A stretch of DNA of 15,823 nt from Microcaldota archaeon (GTDB lineage Archaea; Micrarchaeota; Micrarchaeia; Micrarchaeales; CABMGC01), in assembly GCA_027340645.1 (NCBI GenBank), contig DAHWQN010000005.1, positions 1 to 15,823 on the forward strand, in the 5' to 3' direction. Made by a program: the position numbers and the translations under genes. Below the pieces are notes generated by a model. The model searched no databases. It saw nothing but the letters and a program-made list of their open reading frames with translations, and had not been told where the DNA came from. Shown here one piece after another: positions 5,927-13,813 of this stretch. Numbering within the stretch: the first letter of the stretch is position 1; every line of letters begins with the position of its first letter.

Positions 5927-6664
5927 TTAAGCTATTGCAGTCATGCATATCTTTTCAGCATCAGCTCTACTTATCGTATCAAGTTTTTTACCGCATGTGC
6001 ACCTAAATTTATTGTCAAATGCCACTTCAAACGGCAAAACTATCTTATGTGTTTTAGAGCACGAACTGCATATGAAAAAGTCGTTGCAGCCATCGGGCAA
6101 GGACACGCCTACTGCGCTCGCCTTTATCTTCGCATCAAGACCACTGATGCTTTCAAAATCTATATACCAGATAAAACTAAGCCATCCTTCGCTGTTCTTG
6201 TTGATGTTGTATCTTACAAGGCCGTATGTATTAAGCACGTTTAGCATGCGCCTGGTTTCATTAAGCTTGAGGCTGAGTGTTTCTGCTATCTTATCATCCA
6301 CCAAAGGACCCGAAATCAAAGTACTTATTATATCATTCGCACGCGTCCCAACGTTTCTCGATATAAATTCCAGGAAGGACGGCTCTGATACTGAGGCCCT
6401 GGCCTCAGTAGCCAGCCTCAGCGCCTTTTCATCTGCAACCAGCTTCGCTTCCTTAACAGCGGCACTCTCCTTGCGTTTCTGTGGAGCTGCAACTACTGAA
6501 GCAATCTTCTGTTTTCCTACTATGGACTTAATCTTCTTTCCGGAGCGGCTCTTAATCGAAGAGGACGATACAGATACCTTCTTCTTCAAAAGTGTACGTG
6601 CACTCCCACCCTTTTTATTAACCTGAGCCTTCCGCTCAGACTTATTATTTTTTTTATTATTCAC
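5927..6664 (-). CDS. tfe: Transcription factor E (TFE, TFIIE-alpha homologue) with long basic N-terminal tail
   Basis: TFE assists TBP/TFB in opening archaeal promoters. From GTG 6664 the protein is 245 residues. The winged-helix domain spans about 95-170 (NDIISTLISGPLVDDKIAE, then LNETRRMLNVLNTYGLVRY and GWLSFIWYID). The C-terminal zinc ribbon is ICSSC (C199, C202), FEVAFDNKF and CTCG (C222, C224). The second knuckle is CxC instead of CxxC. About 95 residues rich in Lys, Ser and Ala precede the winged helix; usual archaeal TFE has almost nothing there. GTG 6664 is chosen because GGTG (6671-6674) stands 6 nt before it and two TATA boxes lie just upstream. The frame stays open to ATG 6745, but that would put those TATA boxes inside the gene. 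Confidence 0.88.
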   Translation of the reverse strand: MNNKKNNKSERKAQVNKKGGSARTLLKKKVSVSSSSIKSRSGKKIKSIVGKQKIASVVAAPQKRKESAAVKEAKLVADEKALRLATEARASVSEPSFLEFISRNVGTRANDIISTLISGPLVDDKIAETLSLKLNETRRMLNVLNTYGLVRYNINKNSEGWLSFIWYIDFESISGLDAKIKASAVGVSLPDGCNDFFICSSCSKTHKIVLPFEVAFDNKFRCTCGKKLDTISRADAEKICMTAIA

Positions 6665-6687
6665 AACAAACACCACAAAACAGACAC

Positions 6688-6715
6688 TATATTTATACAT
6701 CTTCACATATAAATA
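6688..6715 (-). promoter_or_regulatory. Two candidate TATA boxes for TFE
   Basis: On the minus strand TATAAATATA (6688-6697) and TATTTATATG (about 6705-6714) lie 24-51 nt before GTG 6664. The distal one would leave a leader containing the GGTG ribosome-binding site. Confidence 0.5.
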
Positions 6716-6790
6716 CTTTTTTAAATGTGTCAGCATTGTAAACACAACCTCTTACGCCTTTTGACGTAATATACATGCTGATTTAATACC

Positions 6791-6800
6791 TTTTTATAAT
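6791..6800 (+). promoter_or_regulatory. TATA box for the polyprenyl synthase gene
   Basis: TTTTTATAAT, 44-53 nt upstream of ATG 6844. AGGTTATTGA just before the ATG is the likely ribosome-binding site. The 6716-6790 stretch between the divergent TFE and synthase promoters shows nothing else. Confidence 0.5.
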
Positions 6801-6843
6801 AATTGACATTGTTAAAGATGCATAACTGCCGATAGGTTATTGA

Positions 6844-7881
6844 ATGGAAACAGAACCCAAGAATTTTAAGGAGTTCATACGCGCTCATAAAGCGGATGTT
6901 CACGGTAAAATATGCGATTATCTCTCAAAAGAAGAACCAGTGCGCTTTACAAACGAGATAATGCCTGTGTACGTAAACAGGCTGGGCCAGTATCGCAGAC
7001 CTTCTTATCTAATGTTGTGGAGTATGCTATACGGTGGAAATGTTGAGAATGCCTTGCTTCCTGCAGCTGTACAGCAGCTCTCAGAAGACTGGATATTAAT
7101 GCACGATGACATAATGGATAACAACGAACTGCGCAGGGGACAACCCTCAGCACACAAGCTGTTCGGTTCTGACTATGCCATACTAGGTGGAGATGCGCTG
7201 CATGTTATAATGTGGAAGATGGCACATGAAGCAGCCACAAGTATGCAGACGAACGGGCAGATATATTTCAACAAGGCGGTTGACATAATACTAAAAACAG
7301 TATACGGGCAATACAAGGATGTGAGGCTGACTAAAGAGGTAAACGACATAACAAAATTCACAAAAGCCGACTACTACGATTCAATATACGCAAAGTCTGC
7401 ATATTACTCTGTTTCAGGACCAATGCAAACAGGGGCCATAATTGCAGGGGCAGATGCAGAAACCATCGAGCACATTAGCGATTATGGAACTCCGATAGGC
7501 AATGCATTCCAAATAAAGGATGACATACTGGACTGCACAGCAACTGCTGAAAAGCTAGGGAAGACAATAGGAAATGACGTCATGGAAGGGACCAAAACCC
7601 TTATACTATGGCATTCTGTGCAGAATGCAAGCACAGGTGAGCTCGAAAGGCTCAAGATGACTTACGCAAGACCAAGAAGCCAGAAAACAGAAGAAGACAG
7701 GAGATGGGTAATCGAACTGTTCAATAATCTCGGTTCAATAGAATACGCGCAGGAAGAGGCCAATGATCTTGCAGCATCCGCAGCAAAGAAATTCAATGAA
7801 AATACACGATCAATAAAAGAATCAAGTATCAAGGACATAGCGCGTGATTCTATAGGGTATGCCGTATCCAGAAAGGAGTAA
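6844..7881 (+). CDS. Short-chain polyprenyl diphosphate synthase (probably geranylgeranyl diphosphate synthase)
   Basis: 345 residues. Trans-isoprenyl synthases condense isopentenyl diphosphate onto allylic diphosphates; in archaea the C20 product feeds ether-lipid synthesis. The first aspartate-rich motif is DDIMD (88-92) followed by NNELRRGQPSAH, and the second is DDILD (226-230) in NAFQIKDDILD. KTIGNDVMEGTKTL (240-253) follows the second motif. The usual substrate-binding GKRxRP reads GQYRRP (48-53), losing the Lys. Trp83, five residues before DDIMD, occupies the known chain-length position; an aromatic there fits a short C15-C20 product, but the exact length cannot be told. The protein is somewhat longer than typical (about 300-330). 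The gene stands alone on the + strand; tRNA-Lys converges on it 3 nt past the stop. Confidence 0.88.
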   Translation: METEPKNFKEFIRAHKADVHGKICDYLSKEEPVRFTNEIMPVYVNRLGQYRRPSYLMLWSMLYGGNVENALLPAAVQQLSEDWILMHDDIMDNNELRRGQPSAHKLFGSDYAILGGDALHVIMWKMAHEAATSMQTNGQIYFNKAVDIILKTVYGQYKDVRLTKEVNDITKFTKADYYDSIYAKSAYYSVSGPMQTGAIIAGADAETIEHISDYGTPIGNAFQIKDDILDCTATAEKLGKTIGNDVMEGTKTLILWHSVQNASTGELERLKMTYARPRSQKTEEDRRWVIELFNNLGSIEYAQEEANDLAASAAKKFNENTRSIKESSIKDIARDSIGYAVSRKE

Positions 7882-7884
7882 ACA

Positions 7885-7959
7885 CGGGCTCGGTGGGATT
7901 TGAACCCACGACTTGCTGGTTAAGAGCCAGCCACTCTGACCAAACTGAGTTACGAACCC
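7885..7959 (-). tRNA. tRNA-Lys (CTT)
   Basis: 75 nt. The acceptor arms GGGTTCG and CGAGCCC pair over seven bases with one T-G wobble. The anticodon arm is GCTGG-CTCTTAA-CCAGC, giving anticodon CTT. The T arm is GTGGG-TTCAAAT-CCCAC. The discriminator is G; CCA is not encoded and there is no intron. It lies 15 nt after the diphosphoglycerate synthetase stop codon on the same strand. Confidence 0.96.
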
Positions 7960-7974
7960 AAAAATCAGGTATTA

Positions 7975-9300
7975 CTATTTGACTTTCTGACTTATAAACC
8001 TATTTATTATATTATCAAGTCCGTTACCTATCGGTTCAAGTTCATAGCTTACCTGGACTATGGTTTTATTCACTTTTACCACACTATTGAGGTTCGTAGG
8101 AGTAGCTGACAATACAATATCACACTCAGCACGGTTTATTGTAGTTTCAAGATCCTTTTTCTCTTGTCTGCTATAACCAACAGCAGGCAATTCCCTTCCT
8201 AACCGTTTATACTTTGTGTACGTCTTTTTTATCTCCCCTACTGCATACTTCCTTGCGTCAACCACGCTTCCCACCCGATACTTCTTTGCCGCAACCGTTC
8301 CAGCACCGAACATCATACCCCCATGTGTTATGGTAGGCCCATCCTCTATTATAAGAACTTTCTTTCCATGCACAGAATCTGCATCATCCACGTAAACCTC
8401 AGAATTCGCCTTTATAATCTGGGCTTTTTTATTTATTGTTTTGATATCTTTCATAACTCTGGCAAGCTCTGCCTTAGTTGCTGAATTCACCTTGTTTATC
8501 AGGAGCACATCAGCCATCCTGGCAACTGTCTCACCCGGATAATATGTAAGTTCGTCTCCAGCGCGGAGCGGATCAATTATTGTTATAAGGAGGTCGGGCT
8601 TGAAAAATGGTGCGTCGTTGTTGCCTCCATCCCATAGCACAACGTCAGCTTCCTTCTCTGCAGCTCTCAGTATCTTCTCATAATCCACTCCAGCATAGAC
8701 TACAAACCCATTCTTTATGTGTGGTTCATAATCCTCCCGCTCTTCAACAGTTGTCTTATATCTGTCAAGATCCTCCAGTGTGGCAAATCTCTCTACAATC
8801 TGGTCCTTAAGCTCGCCATACGGCATAGGATGTCTTACTGCTACGGCACGAATGCCGCTCTTCTTAAGAAGCCTGAGTATGTATCTGCTCGTCTGGCTCT
8901 TGCCGCAGCCGGTCCTCACAGCGCAAACGGCAATCACCGGCTTCCTAGATTTGATGTAAGTGTGTTCTGGGCTAACAAGCCAGAAGTCAGCTCCGAGAGA
9001 GTTCACGAGGCTCGACTTCTGCATCACTTCCTCATTAGGCTGGTCGCTATACGACATGATGCACACGTCTGCCTTAAGTCTCTTTATCAGTGAAGGCAAC
9101 TCAGTTTCATCGTATATGTGGATGCCCTTAGGGTACAGCCTACCGGAAAGTATGGGAGGATAGTCCTTGCCGGATATGTATGGTATCTGATTTGCAGTAA
9201 ACGCAACAACCTCATACTCTTCCTTATCCCTGAAGAGAATATTGAAGTTGTGAAAGTCGCGCCCCGCGGCACCTAAAATTACAATCCGTTTCCTGTTCAT
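7975..9300 (-). CDS. Cyclic 2,3-diphosphoglycerate synthetase-family P-loop protein (COG2403)
   Basis: 441 residues. The N-terminal Rossmann-like domain is MNRKRIVILGAAGRDFHNFN (1-20). A P-loop domain follows with TGCGKSQTSR (130-139), then VRHPMPYGELKDQ, VEEREDYEPHI, LWDGGNNDAPFFKPDLLI and DPLRAGDELTYYPGETVARMAD, the signature run of COG2403. The founding member, Methanothermus fervidus cpgS, makes cyclic 2,3-diphosphoglycerate from 2,3-diphosphoglycerate with ATP. The family is much wider than organisms known to hold that solute, so the exact reaction here is uncertain. ATG 9300 follows GGTG with 5-nt spacing and a CTTATAAG box at 9333-9340. It is divergent from gyrB and probably read together with, or just ahead of, tRNA-Lys. 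Confidence 0.85.
   Translation of the reverse strand: MNRKRIVILGAAGRDFHNFNILFRDKEEYEVVAFTANQIPYISGKDYPPILSGRLYPKGIHIYDETELPSLIKRLKADVCIMSYSDQPNEEVMQKSSLVNSLGADFWLVSPEHTYIKSRKPVIAVCAVRTGCGKSQTSRYILRLLKKSGIRAVAVRHPMPYGELKDQIVERFATLEDLDRYKTTVEEREDYEPHIKNGFVVYAGVDYEKILRAAEKEADVVLWDGGNNDAPFFKPDLLITIIDPLRAGDELTYYPGETVARMADVLLINKVNSATKAELARVMKDIKTINKKAQIIKANSEVYVDDADSVHGKKVLIIEDGPTITHGGMMFGAGTVAAKKYRVGSVVDARKYAVGEIKKTYTKYKRLGRELPAVGYSRQEKKDLETTINRAECDIVLSATPTNLNSVVKVNKTIVQVSYELEPIGNGLDNIINRFISQKVK
7991..7998 (-). promoter_or_regulatory. Candidate TATA box for tRNA-Lys inside the preceding gene
   Basis: TTTATAAG on the minus strand, about 32-39 nt before the tRNA-Lys 5' end, within the last codons of the diphosphoglycerate synthetase-family gene. 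The 15-nt gap itself is too short for a promoter. Confidence 0.4.
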
Positions 9301-9332
9301 ACCAACACCATATAACCGATTCGCAGCAAAAG

Positions 9333-9340
9333 CTTATAAG
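9333..9340 (-). promoter_or_regulatory. TATA box for the diphosphoglycerate synthetase-family gene
   Basis: CTTATAAG about 33-40 nt before ATG 9300, leaving a short leader that carries GGTG at 9306-9309. Confidence 0.5.
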
Positions 9341-9419
9341 ACAATATATGAGCAAAATTTATAATGTTTACAATGCCACGACTGATATATAATTACCTCG
9401 TCAAAACCACATGAAAAGC

Positions 9420-9427
9420 TTTATATT
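9420..9427 (+). promoter_or_regulatory. TATA box for gyrBA
   Basis: TTTATATT, 32-39 nt upstream of ATG 9459. A second box, GATATATAATTA at about 9384-9395, would instead suit the upstream ATG 9411. The family N-terminus favours 9459. Confidence 0.4.
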
Positions 9428-9458
9428 CCTTCAAATGCAATGTATATCGTTGATTTCT

Positions 9459-11369
9459 ATGGGGGAGAGTGCGGGCGAGTACGATGCATCAAAGATAGTC
9501 GTGCTTGAAGGCCCTCAAGGGATAAGAAAAAGGCCAGCAATGTACATAGGTTCAACAAGCTCTCATGGAGTTGTGCACCTGCTTTTCGAGGTAATAGACA
9601 ACGCAGTAGACGAGGCCATGGCAGGTTACTGCCGCAACATATCAGTGCGCCTTTATAAGAAAGACGACGGCAACATAGCAGAAGTAAGTGATGACGGGCG
9701 CGGAATACCTGTAGGTATGATGCCTAAGTACAACAAGGGCGCCCTTGAAGTCATCATGACAACCCTGCATAAGGGTGCAAAATTCAACAGTGAAGCATAC
9801 AAGGTATCCGGGGGCCTTCACGGTGTCGGTCTTACCGTAGTAAATGCTCTATCTGAATTCACTGAAGTAGTGGTAAAAAAGAACGGCAAAAAGTACAGGC
9901 AAACATTCGCCAAGGGCGTGCCAACATCGCAGCTCGAGGAGCTTGGCGAAACTACAGAGCACGGCACTACTGTCACATTCAAGCCAGATGCAGAGATATT
10001 CAAAACCATATCATTTGACTCCACGCTTCTCAAAGAACGCCTCACATACACAACATACCTGAACCGCGGCCTGCGCATAAAACTTATTGATGAGAGATTC
10101 GAACAACCTGAGGAAACGGTTTACATCTCTGAGAATGGAATGAAGGATTTTATAAAATACCTAAACAAGGATGCGACTACGATTACAGATATAATAGACC
10201 TCAAAAAGGTTGTTGATACTACTACAATAGAATACGCGCTGCAATACAACACATCATATGAAGAAAGGCTTGAATCATTTGTCAACACTATTAAGACAAC
10301 AGAAGGCGGCACACACGTATCTGGATTTCGTGCCGCTATCTCAAGGGCGCTGGTTAACTACATTTCAAAAAACAGCAGCGGTAAGAATGAAGTGAAAATA
10401 ACCGGAGAAGACGTACGTGAAGGGCTTTGCGCTGCACTGTCCGTACTTATGCAAAATCCGGAATTTGAAGGTCAGACAAAGGAGAAGTTAGGGAATGCCC
10501 AGCTTAGATCAATAGTAGAGACTGAAGTGTACTCCTCATTCTCAAGATATCTTGAGGAGCATCCGCAGGACGCACGTGCCGTAATAGAGAAAGCTGTATC
10601 GGCAGCAAATGCGCGGGAGAGTGCAAGAAAAGCAAGGGAACTCTCAAGGAAAAGGAGCATGCTCGACAGCGCAGTTCTGCCCGGTAAACTCACCGACTGC
10701 ATATTGAATGATCCAACAAAAACAGAGATATTTATAGTTGAGGGAGAGTCAGCCGGCGGCAGCAGCAGAATGGGACGCGACAAGAACACGCAAGCGATAC
10801 TGCCGCTGCGCGGCAAGATTCTCAATGTCGAAAAGGCGAGCTACGATAAAATTTTTGACAACAAGGAGATTAAGTCTATGATAACCGCGTTCGGAACTGG
10901 GATAAAAGAGACATTCAACGTCGAGAATGCAAGATACCACAAAGTCATAATAATGACAGATGCAGACGTTGATGGCAGCCACATCCGCACGCTGCTGCTT
11001 ACATTCTTCTACAGATACATGAAGAAGCTCATAGAATCGGGATACATATACATAGCGCAGCCTCCACTTTACAAAGTCAAGATAGGCAAGGAAGACAAGT
11101 ATATATACACTGATGAAGAACTTAGCTCCATTAGGGTAGACGAGCACAAAGATGCAGAAACTCAGCGTTACAAGGGTCTTGGGGAAATGAATCCGGAACA
11201 GCTATGGGATACAACAATGAATCCGGAGAACCGTATCCTGAAGAAAGTGCAGATAAAAGACGCTCAGATAGCGGATAGTTTGTTTACTGTGCTTATGGGC
11301 ATAGATCCGGCGCAGCGGCGCAGATTCCTCCATGATCATGCCGAGGAGGTAAACTTCCTCGATGTTTAG
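9459..11369 (+). CDS. gyrB: DNA gyrase subunit B
   Basis: The ATPase subunit of type IIA topoisomerase that introduces negative supercoils. From ATG 9459 it is 636 residues, the length of short bacterial GyrB without the E. coli-type insertion. In order: YDASKIVVLEGPQGIRKRPAM, the GHKL N-box with catalytic Glu44 and Asn48, DDGRGIP, GGLHGVGLTVVNALSE, and the QTKEKLGN loop that contacts ATP. The TOPRIM domain has EGESAGG (Glu428) and TDADVDGSH (Asp501, Asp503), followed by QRYKGLGEMNPEQLWDTTM. The frame stays open to ATG 9411, but GyrB proteins normally start close to YDAS and a TATA box lies within that extra stretch. Its TAG is immediately followed by gyrA, so the two form an operon. Archaeal gyrase is considered to be acquired from bacteria. 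Confidence 0.96.
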   Translation: MGESAGEYDASKIVVLEGPQGIRKRPAMYIGSTSSHGVVHLLFEVIDNAVDEAMAGYCRNISVRLYKKDDGNIAEVSDDGRGIPVGMMPKYNKGALEVIMTTLHKGAKFNSEAYKVSGGLHGVGLTVVNALSEFTEVVVKKNGKKYRQTFAKGVPTSQLEELGETTEHGTTVTFKPDAEIFKTISFDSTLLKERLTYTTYLNRGLRIKLIDERFEQPEETVYISENGMKDFIKYLNKDATTITDIIDLKKVVDTTTIEYALQYNTSYEERLESFVNTIKTTEGGTHVSGFRAAISRALVNYISKNSSGKNEVKITGEDVREGLCAALSVLMQNPEFEGQTKEKLGNAQLRSIVETEVYSSFSRYLEEHPQDARAVIEKAVSAANARESARKARELSRKRSMLDSAVLPGKLTDCILNDPTKTEIFIVEGESAGGSSRMGRDKNTQAILPLRGKILNVEKASYDKIFDNKEIKSMITAFGTGIKETFNVENARYHKVIIMTDADVDGSHIRTLLLTFFYRYMKKLIESGYIYIAQPPLYKVKIGKEDKYIYTDEELSSIRVDEHKDAETQRYKGLGEMNPEQLWDTTMNPENRILKKVQIKDAQIADSLFTVLMGIDPAQRRRFLHDHAEEVNFLDV

Positions 11370-11377
11370 TGATAATC

Positions 11378-13813
11378 ATGTCAAAAATCAAAGAGGTCAA
11401 TCTTGAAGATGAACTGCAATCGAGTTACATAGATTATGCCATGAGCGTTATTATAGGCAGGGCAATACCTGACGCGAGAGACGGATTAAAGCCCGCACAG
11501 CGCAGAATTCTCTATGCCATGTACCGCATAAACAATACACATGCCCAGCCAACTAAAAAGAGTGCAAGGGTGACAGGTGAAGTTATAGGCAAGTATCACC
11601 CACACGGCGACGTAGCAGTATACGAGACTATGGTCAGAATGGCCCAGGATTTTTCAATGAATCACTTACTAGTAGAAGGCCAAGGCAACATGGGCAGCAT
11701 AGATGGGGATCCTCCTGCAGCCATGCGTTACACTGAAGTAAGGCTTACGCGCCTTGCTGAAGAAATACTAGAAGACCTTGATAAGGATACAGTGCCGATG
11801 GTTCCCAACTTTGATAATACTGAAAAAGAGCCAAGCGTTCTTCCAGGCAGGGTTCCTAACCTTCTTATAAACGGCGCCTCCGGAATAGCAGTGGGGGTCG
11901 CAACGAGCATGCCTCCGCATAACCTCAATGAGGTATGCGACGCAGTGATACTGCGCCTCAAGAATAGCAGCGCTACAGTTGATGACGTGCTTGGCATAAT
12001 AAAAGGCCCTGACTTCCCGACAGGTGGCATAGCTGTGATGTCTGGAAACTCATACAACGGCTACAAGACAGGCAGAGGACAGGTTACAGTACGTGCCAAG
12101 GTAGATGTGGATGACAAGAAAAATAAGCTGGTAGTAAATGAGATACCTTATAATGTGAACAAGTCCTTATTAATCAAGTCAATCGCAGAGCTTGTACGCG
12201 AAAAGAAGATCACAGGCATACGCGACATACGCGACGAAACAGGGCGTACAGGATTAAGCATAGTCATAGAACTGAAGAGCGGCGAAGACCCGAATCAGAT
12301 ACTTAATCAACTATACAACCACACGCAACTGCAAGTCACGCATCCAATAATCAATCTAGCAGTTGTAGGCACAAGCCTGAAAAGCCTGAATGTTTTACAA
12401 CTCATAAACACGTTCATAGATCATCGTGTAGAAATTATAGTAAAGAGGAGCAAGTACGAGCTTGGTGTTGCGCAGGACCGCTTGCACATTGTCAATGGTC
12501 TTGTTATAGCCCTTCAAAGCATAGATGAAGTAATAAAGACCATAAAGAAGAGCGATGCGCTTGCTGATGCAAGGCGTAATCTCATAGAGCAATTTAGATT
12601 ATCAGAGAAACAGTCAAATGCAATCCTTGACATGAAGCTCAGCAGGTTGACACATCTAGAGGGTGAGTCACTGAAGAAGGAGAAATCGGAGCTAGAGGCC
12701 AAGATAGTCCAGTACACAGGCATTATAGAAAGCAGGCAGCAGCAGGATGAAATAATAATCAGTGACATGAATGACATTAAGAAGAAATATGGCAGAGAAA
12801 GGCGCACAGAGATAGTGCGCAGCGATGAGGGAATAGACATCGCTGATGAAGATATGATAAGCAACGAAAAAGTAACGCTGATACTCACGAACGGCGGCTA
12901 CATAAAGCGCATGTCAATGGGCAATTATCATGAACAGGCCAGGGGAGGCAAAGGAGTTATCTCAATAAACCTTAACGAAGGGGATTTCGTAAAGCAGATT
13001 ATAACGTGCAACAACAAGAATTATGTACTGTTCATATCAGATAAAGGGCAGTCATACTGGCTTAAGGCATATAATATTCCAGAGAGCGGGCGCTATTCAT
13101 CGGGCAAAGCCATAGTAAACCTTCTTAATATAACAAACGAGCGCATCGTACAGATGATGGATGTGGAGAGCTTCATAGACTCAAAGATGGTATTCCTTAC
13201 CGAGAAAGGTCTTGTTAAGAAGAGTGAAGCAAAGCTCTTTTCACATCCGAGATCAACCGGTATCCGTGCCATAACTCTTAACGATGATGACAAAATAGCA
13301 GATGCCATAATGTACAACAAGGAGAAATATCTTGTTATAGTTACAAGGAACGGCAAGTCAATCAAGTTTGAGGAACAGGAACTGAGGTTTACAGGTAGGG
13401 CAGCTATGGGCGTACGCGGCATTCGCATGAAGGACGATAAAGCAAAGAATGTGCTTGCTACAAATGAGGCAGGAATGATCCTTACTGTAACGGAGAAGGG
13501 CTATGGAAAGCTTACCGACATAGAAAAATACAGGTCACAGAACAGGGGCGGAGGAGGAGTGATTAACATAAAGACCAATGACAAGACCGGTCTGGTCACC
13601 AAGGCAATATTTGTCGAAAGAGAGGACCAGCAGCTTTTGCTCATAAACTCAAAAGGCGTAAGCATAACAATACCAATATCTTCAATAAGGATAACTGGCC
13701 GTGCTGCAAGCGGAGTGAGGCTCATGCGCTTGGACAGTTCTTCTCATGTTACAGATGCGCGCCTTCTCGATGCTAGTGAGGAAAAACAGAATTTTGACTC
13801 AACACCAAACTAA
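11378..13813 (+). CDS. gyrA: DNA gyrase subunit A
   Basis: The DNA-cleaving subunit of gyrase, 811 residues from ATG 11378. The N-terminal breakage domain has DYAMSVIIGRAIPDARDGLK, GKYHPHGDVAVYETMVRMAQ and the active-site Tyr118 in AAMRYTEVRL. A coiled-coil tower and the C-terminal beta-pinwheel follow. The GyrA box, needed to wrap DNA, reads QARGGKG at about 520-526 (consensus QRRGGKG), which supports gyrase rather than topoisomerase IV. Position 79, equivalent to E. coli Ser83, is Val, and the Asp87 equivalent is Glu. GTG at 11369 overlaps the last base of gyrB's TAG and is in frame; I prefer ATG 11378, because GTGAT (11369-11373) then serves as its Shine-Dalgarno with 4-nt spacing. Confidence 0.96.
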   Translation: MSKIKEVNLEDELQSSYIDYAMSVIIGRAIPDARDGLKPAQRRILYAMYRINNTHAQPTKKSARVTGEVIGKYHPHGDVAVYETMVRMAQDFSMNHLLVEGQGNMGSIDGDPPAAMRYTEVRLTRLAEEILEDLDKDTVPMVPNFDNTEKEPSVLPGRVPNLLINGASGIAVGVATSMPPHNLNEVCDAVILRLKNSSATVDDVLGIIKGPDFPTGGIAVMSGNSYNGYKTGRGQVTVRAKVDVDDKKNKLVVNEIPYNVNKSLLIKSIAELVREKKITGIRDIRDETGRTGLSIVIELKSGEDPNQILNQLYNHTQLQVTHPIINLAVVGTSLKSLNVLQLINTFIDHRVEIIVKRSKYELGVAQDRLHIVNGLVIALQSIDEVIKTIKKSDALADARRNLIEQFRLSEKQSNAILDMKLSRLTHLEGESLKKEKSELEAKIVQYTGIIESRQQQDEIIISDMNDIKKKYGRERRTEIVRSDEGIDIADEDMISNEKVTLILTNGGYIKRMSMGNYHEQARGGKGVISINLNEGDFVKQIITCNNKNYVLFISDKGQSYWLKAYNIPESGRYSSGKAIVNLLNITNERIVQMMDVESFIDSKMVFLTEKGLVKKSEAKLFSHPRSTGIRAITLNDDDKIADAIMYNKEKYLVIVTRNGKSIKFEEQELRFTGRAAMGVRGIRMKDDKAKNVLATNEAGMILTVTEKGYGKLTDIEKYRSQNRGGGGVINIKTNDKTGLVTKAIFVEREDQQLLLINSKGVSITIPISSIRITGRAASGVRLMRLDSSSHVTDARLLDASEEKQNFDSTPN

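Noticed and set aside
5943..6626. Long open frame of 227 codons on the + strand opposite TFE
   Set aside because: It has no family-like motifs, no ribosome-binding site, and is explained as the antisense of a Lys/Ser/Ala-rich coding region.
6665..6745. TFE start at ATG 6745
   Set aside because: It would place both TATA boxes and the GGTG ribosome-binding site inside the coding region; GTG 6664 fits them all.
8607..9163. Several + strand frames opposite the diphosphoglycerate synthetase-family gene
   Set aside because: They overlap one another and lie entirely antisense to a conserved gene, with no start signals.
9411..9458. gyrB N-terminal extension of 16 residues from ATG 9411
   Set aside because: GyrB homologues start near the YDASKIVVLEG segment, and a TATA box at 9420-9427 sits inside the extension. 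The upstream TATA at about 9384 keeps it a remote possibility.
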